From: Isoetes taiwanensis
Taxonomy: Eukaryota; Streptophyta; Lycopodiopsida; Isoetales; Isoetaceae
Assembly (NCBI GenBank): GCA_021234155.1
Contig: JAJEKV010000019.1
Span: forward strand, 6,154,284 to 6,218,283
DNA: 64,000 bases
Reading direction: 5' to 3'
Shown: positions 26,615-38,900 of the stretch, piece by piece
Numbering within the stretch: position 1 is the stretch's first letter
Layout of the letters: each line of letters opens with the position of its first letter
Notes under the pieces: generated by a model
Databases searched by the model: none
The model's input: only the letters and a program-made list of their open reading frames with translations
What the model was told of the DNA's origin: nothing
Made by a program: the position numbers and the translations under genes

Positions 26615-26686
26615 AATTCATATATGGTTCTCCATGTCCGATCTCTTAACAATTCATATATGGTTCTCCATGTCCGATCTCTTAAC
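26615..26686. repeat. Perfect tandem duplication, 2 x 36 bp
   Basis: A 36-bp unit beginning AATTCATATATGGTTCTCCA is present twice with no mismatch seen, so the duplication is recent or conserved. Confidence 0.95.
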
Positions 26687-27735
26687 GTAATGATCGCCTG
26701 GAGCGAATTACTTCAATATCCTATTAGTTTTATAGAGTGTATTTCTTCTCCCTTTTTGCTTAACGGTGCTGCTTTGGACAGGACTTTAGGAGGACTCGCT
26801 TTAGGAGGTTTTATTTTCTGCCTTCCATGCTTATAGCCATCTCATAGCCTCATTTTCTGCCTTGTTTTCCAATGATCTGGTGTTGGATTGGCGGCATCCA
26901 TCGCTGCCACAAAGCATGGCTTGGGCTGGAAATGATCTGTCTTGCATTTTTCATCATCAGGGTTTTGCTCAGACAGTTTTTGATGAGCAGCATAACCCTA
27001 TTGTTGCCATTCCGTATACAGGAATGTTTGTGTGGAGGGAATTCTGGCCTAGAAAATTGGCTGGCAACGTCAGTCACGGAGCCAATTTCCTAATAGAAAT
27101 TGTTCTAAGCTAATAGCGCCAGAGTTAGATCAAGGTGCGGTTAGATCAAGGCGTTGAGGAATGAAATGAGCGGAAGCAGGGTTGTGGCTGGAAGCAGAGA
27201 CTGTGGCAGGAGTTTGAAGGTGGATGGATTACCTCGGATTTGTAGTTCTTTATTTTATATTTGAATGATATGGCAGTGAGCTTTTATTTTGTGTTTCTTT
27301 GTAGCTTATTCTTTACACTTGGTTTATCCTATTCTTTGTCTATGGGTTTTCGCCTCTGATTTTGTCTACAGTGAGTTTTGCAGCCTCTGATTTTGTCTAC
27401 ACTAAGTTTTGTCGCCTTTGATTTTTCAGTTGGTTTTACAAGTTGGTTTTACAAGTTGGTTTTACAACTTTGTCTGAGATTGAGAAATCTTCGAAAAACA
27501 CACTTGATTAGTGAAAAACATACCGAAACTTTTTTTTTGAGAATGAGTGGTTCTTGAAAAATGGACACGAAAAATCACTGATTCTTGGAAAGAATGTGTG
27601 CCACGTGGCATCTGAGGATAAATGGATGGGAAGAAAATTTTCACGACCATTAGCAGTGCGGAAAAATTCAGCCAGAGCCTCCGGTCAGCGATGCGCGCGA
27701 CTCGTAAACGTAAATACATTACCTATATCATAGAT

Positions 27736-27848
27736 ACCATATTTAACTACAGAAGAGAGTGAATAAAAAGTAACCATATTTAACTACAGAAGAGAGTGAA
27801 TAAAAAGTAACCATATTTAACTTCGAGAGAGAATGAATAAAAGTATTT
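27736..27848. repeat. Tandem repeat, 3 x 37 bp
   Basis: The unit begins ACCATATTTAACTACAGAAG. Copies start at 27,736, 27,773 and 27,810. The first two are identical or nearly so; the third has diverged (CTTCGAGAGAGAATG in place of CTACAGAAGAGAGTG). Confidence 0.95.
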
Positions 27849-27849
27849 A

Positions 27850-30800
27850 AATCAACAAAGCCCCGGACTTGAAAGCTCAAAATGACCACGACATCCTTAA
27901 CAATCACCTCCAATGAAAACATGAAATTTGAATACAATTGCCTAAGCATGATACTCTGTCATGAAATTACTACCATCTCAGGATACTAACATAAGCATAT
28001 TAGCCCATTAACATGAAAGCTTAGTAATCTTGATGTAGCTCTAAAGGTAATAGGTTTGAAACATGAGAATTGTTTTAATACTTAAAGATTTTACATATCA
28101 GTTGACAGCATCATTATGCATTGCTCAATGCAATTTGAAATTTAAAATTTACATGTCAATTGACACCATGTGGGTTTGTATGAGATATAAGTTGTCACTT
28201 TATGTTATCTTGCAATGTGGCCTTAGTTGGTCTTGTAAAACAGATATGCTTACAGTATGTTTTAACTTGAACAAATCACAGAAACTTGGGCTAGCAAAGG
28301 TTACCTTGAAGGCTTGTGCAATTATAGGCAGATTATACATAAGGAAGGAAATGGAAAAGATTACGGCACATCCATTTAGATATGGTTTTGTATACTTTGG
28401 AATGGGGTGATTAAAATAATATGATAGTACAGAGCATGAGGTCATAAAGGTAGAAAGCAATCTACGGTGTTAGCATAGAGCATTGTTAAGATAACACCAA
28501 GACAACTTAAAGTTCCACATGAATAGTGTATAGAAAGAGGGCATGAGGATTTATGAGACAAATGAATGAAACTGAAATTTATGAAATTAGATTGAAGGGA
28601 AATTTGGTGCTTAAGAAATCGGGTTTTAGAGGTATTCATTTGTTGCCATGAGCCACCTGTGAAGGTGCTTGATTATTTGTAAAGGTATGCATCTTTGCGA
28701 TGTAAGGCGAAAATTCCATTCATGAAGAATTCAAAATAGAGGTTATAGTCACGGATTAAAACTTTTGTTAATAGAGCAATATCCTAAAGCGGTATCCTTA
28801 CCATTCCAAAAAGCCACGCAACTTCTTACAAAAGATCTTGATTGAGACAAATTATTTACAACATATACCATCGATTCAATCAGTGGCCATTGCTTAAGCG
28901 AATCGCCACTCAAAACCTCTCTAGGAATGAAAATTTGTATTATAGGTTGCTCAATCGGTATTTCATAGCCATTGCGTCATGTAGAATTTGGAATACGTAA
29001 TTTCCATCAATCACGAAAAATTAGCGTTTGCGGAGTTAGAAGTTCCACGTCCTTTCTTTGCCAAAGCCTTACGTTAAAATTTTAAGAAACTTATTTACGA
29101 GCGGTGTAGCCACATGGCGAGCTTCGTAAAATTGAAGAGAAAGGCAGAGCCGAAGACTCGAAATACCTATGTCGGGAGGCAAAGTTGCCATTTCGATCTT
29201 GTAGTGCAACAGATTTTTTTTCAATCTTTGGCGAGTGTGATGAGGATGAAAATGTGATTATTGATAGCTAGTGATCACGGTAGAGTACAACAAAGGAAAA
29301 GAGGTGGCACCACTTGGTTTTGTTTCTATATCAAGATTAAAAGCGAGGATAAAGTCAGTCCTTTAAACACTTATTGATAGGGCGATATTTGAAGTTAAGT
29401 TAAATTTAAACTCAACATAAAAGACAACATTTGCTAAATAAAATTATAGGTAGAGCTAGAGGAAGAAAATGGGAGCAACATGTATGAAACATAAGAAAGC
29501 TAGGGGAATTTTACTTGCCAGTACAAAGAACACCTTTGTAGAGGCTTTAACGATGCTTTATTTGCCTTGGAAGCTATCCCGAGCTATAGAACTCCTACCA
29601 GTTAACACTACGAAAATTTATACAAAATTAAAATTGGAATATGGAAAATAGTAGGTGTTAAGTATTCATTGTCATAAACAAATAAAATGACAAATAAAGC
29701 ATATCCAGAATAGGACCAACCAACGCTATTTTTGCTTTGAATAGTCCAATTAAACTCAAGAATCATGAACATTGCAAATGCATGTCTTTCACGAGATTCA
29801 AAGCTATTCCACACGATCTTAATAGTTGAGTTTGAGCACGATTAACAGAGGCGTGCAAAAAGCAGCAAGATTAATAGTACCTGAATCGATGCACTTATAG
29901 ACATACCTTTACAAGCTTTTGAAGGAATCAAGCTACACGATTTTTGAAGGCGAGAGGAAGGACAATGGGATGGGAGAGGATAGTAGGGAAAGCCTTAAAG
30001 GAATAATGAGATCGTGAGAAAACTCTGGCATTGCATCTAGGGAGGAAATGGACAAGGGGCAAAAATATTGCTCTCTGACTATCCCGATACATGAACTCCA
30101 ATCAATCACATGTCCGGGAACTAATAAATTGCCCAGGGACTCATCAATAAGCTAGTGGGCCTTACGAGGGAAGGAACATAGGGACTTAATCCGAGCCACT
30201 TTCAATCCACGGTTGGCAGCCCAAGAGAAAAAGGACTGGCAAGAAAACATAATATCAAGAGCATCATAACTGCGTTTTGGCAGAAACCCCAAAGTCGAGG
30301 AGACAGCCCAGTTTGGAAGGCCATAAAATTTCTTACAAAATCTGAAAATATGTAATGAGATCCAAAGGGCACCGTTGCCACAATATACGGATCATAAGCT
30401 AATGCATAATCCATATATAGTAATTACAAAAGGCTATGAAGCACATTATATTAGAAATAAAAAATGACAAATATCTTACTTCACGGAAATGGAATGCAAA
30501 ATGCTTAAGCTGGAAAACATATTTCAAGCAGGGAGCTATGGATTTAATGTAGTAAGTTGAGTCATATTCACGATTACGAAAGTAAAAAGCGAAAATCTTT
30601 CTCACAAGTTATACCATCCACTGCTCCTTGAGGCTCAGGGTGGCTAAAAATGTATTAACTATATACCTCACTATTTAAGACTTTATCCATTTTCATTTGA
30701 ACATGATGAGCGAAATATTAATATAGGAAGTACATTGGCAATTGAGCCGACATTCAAACCGCAGAAAGATCTATAGAAAGATTATTTGAAAAGCCCATTA

Positions 30801-31780
30801 ACACACTTGATACTATGGCTATGCATGTAAATTTGTAGCCAAAAAGCGTAGCAAGAAGAAACATAAGAACGGTCGTGGCGAGCACCTGATATGGAAAAAA
30901 GAATTTGAGGGGTTTTAGGGTTTCCACTAGATCAAGATCGAAGGACGAGGTGAGCGTCACATCAGAATTTTAAGGACATGCTTAGATAGCCTGAGGATTT
31001 GAGATAAGAGTGACACTCAAAAATAAATTTGACACTCAAATAGAACGTGCACTAACCCCCTCAAAAACCTAGAAAAAACAAGTTAAAGCAATTTTATGAA
31101 TGGACTAGTGGACTAAGTTAGCTTCAGCGAATCAAGAAAAGTGCAAATTGGCAAGGGATTCTCAGAAATGGACTAGTTAGACTTACAGGTGAAAACAAAA
31201 GAAGTTCAATATTTATTTGTAGGCATTGGGGCTAAAGTTAGTATCCATGACCTCTATAACATCTAACCCTGAGATGCTTTATTTAAAATGTCTCTTTTCT
31301 CTTGCAACACATAAAAACGGATATATCATAAGATAAAGATACAATAGAAACAAAAATAGCTATAGGATTTTGCCAGTTGGATTGGGTCTTTTGCACTAAG
31401 CATGCTCAATGGACGTGCTTTACAATATCTAAGCCTAGTGAAACACAATTGTCTGTGAGAGCATAATTTGTTACACTCCTGAGTAGATGAAAGAAGAATG
31501 GTCATAAGATACTTTATTTCTTGACTGCACAATAATAGTATAAGAAATATTCTAAATAGGGTAGGAAAAAATGAATTATTTTTGGGAATTAACTTTATTA
31601 GAATGTTTGATGATGTGTAACTTCCAGACTAAGCAAATCAATGACTACAAATTCCTCATTGGACCATTCATTAAAGCCGAATAAGAAACTTTCTTTATTT
31701 CATACTGTGGACAAAAGCAGGAAGACAACGCTGTGCCATACTTGGTTTAGCTATGATGGGCTGTGATATAGTACGCAGCA
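27850..31780. other. No gene recognised; AT-rich intergenic DNA
   Basis: No frame on either strand shows a known motif. The longest, 115 codons on + at 28,063-28,410, overlaps an 86-codon minus-strand frame and looks like chance. No LTR, primer site or pol box was seen. Confidence 0.45.
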
Positions 31781-31784
31781 ATGA

Positions 31785-31985
31785 CAAACAATACAACCAT
31801 GATATATAGCAATTGTAGTAGTATATGGCACATGACAATGACACGTGACACAACCATGATATGTAGCAATACTTGTAGTATTATATGGCACATGAGACAA
31901 CCTTATGAAATGACAAACTCGCAATCACGACACTTGCAAGCAAGACATACTATTGGTGTTGTATGACACGTGACACAACTATAGC
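31785..31985. repeat. Degenerate tandem repeat, period about 57 bp
   Basis: ACAACCATGATATATAGCAA at 31,793 recurs at 31,850 with one mismatch. ATGGCACATGA and ACACGTGACACAAC also recur through the block. The ACACGTGACA words contain a CACGTG core. Confidence 0.75.
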
Positions 31986-32151
31986 AACACTCCTATGACA
32001 AGTTAGACTAATGGTATGTTAAACATGACATTTGATATATGTCATAACAGACGACATAAAAATGAGTAGCATATATGTCATAAGGCATGCCACATTTAAA
32101 ATTATATAATTTGTGTCAAATGCATTTGTTGTTTGTTATATAAAATGTTAT

Positions 32152-32180
32152 ATAGATAGATAGATAGATAGATAGATAGT
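32152..32180. repeat. (TAGA)n microsatellite
   Basis: About seven tandem TAGA tetranucleotides. On either side, a similar segment (TGCATTTGTTG...TTATATAAAA) occurs at about 32,121 and 32,240, so the microsatellite lies within a duplicated stretch. Confidence 0.95.
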
Positions 32181-32665
32181 ATTTTAACGTCCATACTTCG
32201 TGACATCAACTGGACATGTGACCACACACTTACACTACATTGCATTTGTTGTACATTATATAAAACATGATAGTGCATTTAGTATTGGTTTTGTGCATAC
32301 GAAAGCTTCCTGAAACAAAACTTTTACAGTAGCCTCTTTTAGTTTTCTATATTTATATGATGCATAAAAAAACCCCTATTTTTTAATAAACCTTTTTTCC
32401 AGTTAGGTGATGATAAAATGCAGCAATTGTTAAAAGTAATTTGACATTTGATATACTTACGTAAGTTTGAATTGGCGTGGGTAGAAAATACGTGTGGACA
32501 CGCTCAAATTACGAACACCGGAACGCACTAATAAAATTGAATTATGAGACTGGGCGAAATAATGGAGGATGTTTAAAATGACTCTTCTTCCACACGATAA
32601 TACAAGGCTCTGTAATTTGATTCTGCACAGTTACCAAAGATAATACGAAGCAAGGGCGTCAAAAA

Positions 32666-32799
32666 ATGGATAAGCTTCAACCTAGGTTAGTCTGTTTCCT
32701 TTAAGTTTTTCTCCAGCCTTATAATTGAGATTTCTTTGTTTTTAGGTATGGGTTGGGTACCTTGCATAGGACTCCACTTGCATTTGTGGAGGAAAGAAT
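32666..32799 (+). CDS. Probable start codon and first two coding exons of CFAP43
   Basis: ATG at 32,666 opens MDKLQP and reaches a donor at 32,686 (CCTAG/GTTAGT). An acceptor TTTTTAG at 32,745 starts a second piece that joins in phase and reads RYGLGTLHRTPLAFVEER up to a donor at 32,800. As I recall the family, CFAP43 proteins start with a similar R-x3-G-x8-F spacing just before the first WD repeat, and here R, G and F fall at that spacing. The gene would then begin 3.1 kb before the first certain exon. The donor GTAGCG is weak, and the exon or exons for the first WD repeat between 32,800 and 35,783 were not found. A segment at 33,259-33,300 (VHIHELKEASRSFE between AG and GTGAAA) might be one of them. 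Confidence 0.4.
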
Positions 32800-35783
32800 G
32801 TAGCGTGAGATTTGCATTCTACTTTCTTTCAAACTAACTACTTGGAGAATCCCAATGTACATACCTTATCACGGTGAAGAGGTATAGGATAGGTAAAATG
32901 CATATTGTTCCAAGACCAAATGTATAGCATATGCAGAAAAGGTACACAGATACCATCTTTGTAGTCCTAAGATTTTAGTTTTAGTGAAAGGATAGGATCA
33001 AACTATTATATTAAGTGTTTGGTCTGGTTTGGAGTTTTTAAGTTAACTCTACATGTATTAGCTCTTTGATTGCATAAAAACTGAAGTGAAACTTTAAGGT
33101 AAACATGTATAGATGAGATAAACCACCTTATTTGTATATCATTTAACATAAGATTCCTAAGAAATCAGATTATGACTGAGTTTCGATTATATTTTATAAT
33201 TTGGATATAGGCATTGTTAAAATTTGTGACAATGTTCTTACGACTTTGAAACACAGGTACACATCCATGAACTAAAAGAAGCAAGCAGAAGCTTCGAGGT
33301 GAAACTATGCTGAATATTGGAATGAGAAAATTTTCTATAATGATAAAATACATGCAAGGAGCATCCTTATGCCTGCATGTGCCCTATTTCTTGCATCACC
33401 TTATCATCATCTGCATCAGGATTTTGGGGATGAGAAAAGGAACCTGATTGAAAGAAATTGATTGTAGGACATCAATATGGTGTCACCAGATGATTTACTA
33501 ATAGCAAAGTTGCTCCTGTTACCTTGATTTGCATCTCTTTCTTTATGTAGCATGGCTTGACAAACTCGGGAGGCTTCGAGGTTGTCTAAGAGATGCCTCC
33601 TCTGTTTTAGCAAAAGAATTAAACTTGAGAATTTCTTTCTTTTGAGGGTGTCCTCTTGAGCGAGGGATCAATATATTCAAGGTTACAAGGACAACTTTTG
33701 CTATTGGCTGAGTGTTCCAACATACAATAATAATTTGCTGACTATTAGCCATAACTAAGCTGCCGTCTTTCTAGTTCTACACAGTCCCAAGGAAATGTCC
33801 CTTTCGAAGTTTTTGTGAGCTAAGATGTCATATGAAGTGATTTAGGCTTACATTGTGGTTGGTAAAATAAACTGATGGATAGTTGGAAAGGATAAAAGGC
33901 ACAATTAAAGATGCCCTTTGACTCCTATTCTCTTTAGCCTCAACGTTATATATTGGCTGAAGAATTAATCTCCATTTTTCCTATGATGTTGTCTTAATGT
34001 CATCATCCATAGAAGCCCAAAAAAAAACACATGCTGGCCCTGGAGAGATGCTTCTTACTATTTTGACATCATATAGAGCAGTCCTCTATGTGATCAGACA
34101 TGGCCGATTTCAGAAAACTTGTCCGTAACCTTTAGAAGGTGTGCAAGTACACTTATAGATCGATTCTGTTGTAGCATAGTCTGATATGTACATATAAAGA
34201 TTTGTATAACCTCAAGATAACCATTAATAAAAGGTACCTCTAACTGCTGAATCACATCTGGTGATACTACTTTATGACCTAAATCTAAGTCTTCTAGCCC
34301 TTGTAAAATGTGATGCTCTCATTTTCAATTTCATATTTGGCGGCCTCCAGCCAAAAACCATATATAACCTATCTGTATAACATTTTGCATGCATTCAAGA
34401 TAACTCACAAGGCAAGTGTCTTCTACTTAATATTTGCAAATCAAGATTATAAGGCACAGTAATCATTACAAAATTTAGAACTTGGAACATGGAAAAGAAT
34501 ATACAAAATGAAATATCTCAGGCCTCTAAAATTTAAGCATATACGCCGTCCCATGTTCCCTTTCAAGTAGACAAATCGTAATGCACCAGAGATGTAACTT
34601 CATGAGTCCAATATTAATGCGATTGAATGAGTTCCAATATATTTTGATCTTTTAAATCAAATGTTAGTCGATCTTGTATTTGATCTTGTGTATTGTCAGT
34701 GACAATTTCCACTTACCATTATCTTGAAGAAGCGTACCATGTTTATCATACTTCCATAGTGGATGAGTATTCATGAAATAGAGGTGAAAACGAGGAACTA
34801 ATTGCCAATAATAACGCGTGGAAATAGTCACAGCGGGAGAATAGCTAAAATTCATGGAATGTATTTGAGCGTGCAGTACTTTTGCAATTTATCTGAATCC
34901 GCGAGAAATTTAAGTTTCTTGTAAAAGAAAATACTGTAGCCTACTCAAGCAAAATGAGAGAAAGATGAAAATTACTGATATTCATTGCTTCGAATGTACT
35001 ACTCACGCTTTATTGCTAATCCAAAGCCTTGACTATAAAGACAGTAGTTGCATGAACCCTTTATATAAATGTCACCAAATAGCGATCTTTTGCGGCATCT
35101 ATTGCATTTAGCTTGCTTTATTTAAATGATGTTTCATGAATCCGGTCATCACGGTGGAATGCGATTAGAACAGCACGCATAGCAAAGAACCTTTACCACC
35201 CTCAACTTATTCCGCGCCAATTAGATGCAACTTCCGATTAGGTACTTTATATCCTTGCCATCAACGTAAAACACATGTTCCTTACAAGAGACAAATATCA
35301 TAATCTTTATTTTATCTCTGTCATAGCTGTTTATTACTGTGCTATTTTGAAGAATTATCTGGGATCATGAATAAAATGGGATGTACCGCATTTGCACATA
35401 AGGTAGTGTGTAATCTAAAACAACTTGTGTTTTACTATATGACATAGAGGTGCTTATTTGAGTTGGAAATTCGGCATTTACATTTTTAGAGCGATAGTTC
35501 CCGCTTTATTCTGTTGCTAAGGAGCAGAGCTTCTCTCACGGTTTCCACTTCCCATCTTACTTATTTAATTAGAGTAACTTTAAGTATGAGCATTGTAGAA
35601 TCGGGAGAAATGGGGAAAGAGTATTGAAGTAGAAGCATAGGGAAGATAACCTAAACTTTTGCCATTTCTCTAGTTGTCCTAATCTCAATCCCAATCCTAA
35701 TGAAAATACTTGATATTAAACATTCTCTTTTGCTTATGTTTGATGCATATGACATTCTAAAATCTCTCATTCTTTTGTTGAAG
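32800..35783 (+). other. Probable 5' intron(s) of the CFAP43 gene; no other gene
   Basis: If the exons at 32,666-32,799 are right, this is intron sequence that must also hold roughly 90-100 codons of missing WD-repeat exons. Only the weak candidate at 33,259-33,300 was noticed. No transposon core was recognised. If those 5' exons are wrong, the stretch is upstream flank. Confidence 0.35.
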
Positions 35784-35942
35784 GTCTTGTGGAACCTTGA
35801 AGAAGAGGAGCCTACAAAACTTGCTGAAGGTTGTTCCAAATGGTCAATTGACTATGCAAGTTTTAACCCTGTCAACGTTGACTATATATGTGTTAGTGGA
35901 TCAGGAAAACTTGCAATTTGGACATTTGAGAAAAATTTTCGT
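35784..35942 (+). CDS. CFAP43: CFAP43 exon (WD region)
   Basis: Acceptor TTGAAG, donor CGT/GTAAGT; 159 nt, phase 0 to phase 0. It reads VLWNLEEEEPTKLAEG, then SFNP-like SFNPVNVDYICVSGSGKLAIW, the family's second WD blade. The upstream frame is open but has no family likeness, so the acceptor is preferred. Confidence 0.88.
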
Positions 35943-38900
35943 GTAAGTTTAGTATATGTAATTCATCAAAGTTCTAGACATCAAGTAATTTGTAAATTAA
36001 TTGAGGCAGTTAGCCTGCGATCTAGTTTAGTCAAGTAAGCACAAAGCCTTTTCCATTGGAAGTAAAGAAGTTTAAGCGGCTAGCTATTACACTGCTGCTC
36101 AGAGGAATAATAAATATTAACACCATTTTGAGATTATAGGCCTATTAACATCAAAAGATAAGAGGTGAAACGATTAATTGTTCAAGCGTTGAGTTTGCAA
36201 AAAATCTCCATCTCAGCCATAATACTTAGATGAAGTCATGACATGTCTTGGAATGCTTGTTGCAAGATCCATGTTTACTTTGATTTTCCTAAATGTTATG
36301 TACAATACAAGGAAGCATAGGTCCAAAAGTTTTAGATCATCAACCCATGAGCTTTTGTTGCAAGGTAAACAAATAAAATATGAACAATCAATGTGTTCAG
36401 CGTGGAAAATTTTCTCACTTTAGAAGTTCTCATGTTGAGTTTGTTGTCGCTTTTTGTGCAGAAAACGTCCTTTGCTTGTAGGATGATTGAGGTGAAACTT
36501 TATGGACCCACTTGTCATGTTTGGTCCCATGACGGAGAATACATTTATTCAGGTGGCATGCATGGAGAAGTTTTGATCATTGACACAAAAGTTGCATTGG
36601 AAACTGTTGTTACAGAGGGTGAGGAAGAAACACAACCATCACTAGAAGAACTCCTTGGAGAGGATGTAGAAGTGGCTCTGTTAGAATCCCAAAATGAGGC
36701 AGCAAAAAATTGGGATGGTCATCAAGATTGGAGACTTTTTTTCCATAATCCAGTTTTAGGGAAGATTACTTGCATCTGCATGGGAGAATATCATATTGCA
36801 GTTATTAGTAAGACTGGTCTTGTGCAATGGATATTTTTGCATGATGCAAATCGTCCAATGTCCGATATTTCCGAAGGCGAGTTAACTCCTAGATCCGTAA
36901 AAGCGAAAGACAAATCTCATGGTGGAAAACCTGCTGACAAGGATGAGTTCGAAAATATGTTAGCTATAGATATGAATAATAACAGAAGCAAGGGACCAGA
37001 GAGCATTCCAATCTTTCAACTAGACCTTGAAGTTAATGATGTCACAAGTGCAGAGTATAGCAGTGACGGGCTTGATTTATTAGTAGGGTCTTCAAATGGA
37101 TGTATAATATTAGTCCGTTTGAATGTTGATTTACTTCATTCGTTAGGGCAAGGATTTTCTAAAAGAGCATCGGGCTCAGTACAACAAATAGCTCAAGTTG
37201 AATGGCGCAGTACTTACCATGTTGGTTCAATCTCTGGCATTGTAACTAGGTAAGAGATAGGAATTAAATGTTTATTTTATTTTTCGCATTTCCCCCACTC
37301 CACATGGACAGTGTGGATGCTATGGGGCGTTAATGTGGCTTCCAACACCCGCCTAATTGGATATGTGGCAGTGAGTATGAAACATACTTTTGTGCAGGAT
37401 ATTTTACTTATTTTACATGTTGCATAACAAACTGTTGATGAGTCATTGTATAATAATTTCAGGTGTTGTCTCCACAAGTCACTTCCTCTTTACTTCTTAG
37501 GAATGATTTCTTACTTTTATCTTTGCTCGTCTCTGTCTTTGAGTGATATATTTCTACATTTGGTTATAAGTATACAGTCTGGAGATTTGAATCTTCGTAT
37601 CTTTCTTATGTAATAATAGTTTTATATATAACGAAGTGTTGTGCTTTTTTCCTTAATTCTGGGAGTCTTGTTACAATTTCTAGCAGATGGAATAAATTAC
37701 TTCTTGCATGTTTATATATGCTTTACGATGCAGTGGAAACTTTGTCGTAACTTCGGGGGAGGACGGGACATTACGGGTATGGGAGAGTGGACGGTTGAAA
37801 GAACTTTCTCGCCAATGTTTCAAAACAGCATTAATGTGCTTAGACAGCTGTGAAGTAAATGTGCGGTGCAGGCTCTTCCCTACTTGTGGTTGAGTTGATT
37901 GATACATAAGCAATTGTTATTATTAAATGAGGCATTCATGTCTTAATTGTGTTACATTCCCTTCAGAAGTTTTAGAATAGATTCAGGCTTCTAAAACGTA
38001 GGATGCTCGGAGCACATGGATTGCTATATCATGTTAAGCTCTTGTCCATGCATGATGCCACCTAGCGTTGGACTTTAATAGTAGTGCGATTAGAAAGTGT
38101 AGGAATGGGAAGAGTATATTTTCTTATGTTTTGGGGCTAAGATTGATTTCTTTTGGCAGAATATGGTAGTTTGCGGAGCGGTCACCGGTAACATATATAT
38201 ACTTCAACTTGATTCAGCAGGTTGCTCTGCAATTGTGTTCCGTGCAAAGTTGCACTCAAGTGCAATTCATAAGGTTAGTATTTAATGGATGCATTTTATC
38301 TAAGAAAGAAGAACGTTTTCTGTAATAGACCTGGCAAAACTTGAAGAAAAAAGATAAAATGGAGTAGTTCCAAATCTCCCCTCTTAATTTTCAGACTTGT
38401 TTTTTCTTTTAAACGATTGTTTTATATTTCCTTTGTTGGCCGCTTTCTTCTTCTTGACACTTTTATGGTTACCGCTCTTGGGAGTGGATTAGAGAAAGAT
38501 AACACTGCATCTTTGTAGGCATACATGCCCAGGATCTCTAAGGAAACGTAAATATATCATCTTATTTCATTTCATAGTTCCTACTTATAATGACTTCTAA
38601 CTTATGTGCCACCTTAGTGATCCAAAGCGGGAGGACTTGATGCTGACATGGCATCTATTAGATAAGATGAAACACACTACTAGTTTCCTTCTGTGTCATC
38701 TTACTAGTGACATGTCGTATGCATGGTGGTCCATATATAAGTCTATTGCAGTGCAAAACATAAGATATGGTCGTATTTCTTCATTGCGATCACAAAGTTT
38801 CTTCTGTGATTTCTCCCGGGGTTCCTTAACATGGTATCAGAGCCTACTCAAGGAGAATAGGCTTGGAACTATTTTGAAAAGAAAGAATACCAAATTGTTG

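Noticed and set aside
28063-28410. 115-codon + strand frame
   Set aside because: No recognisable domain, and it overlaps an 86-codon frame on the other strand.
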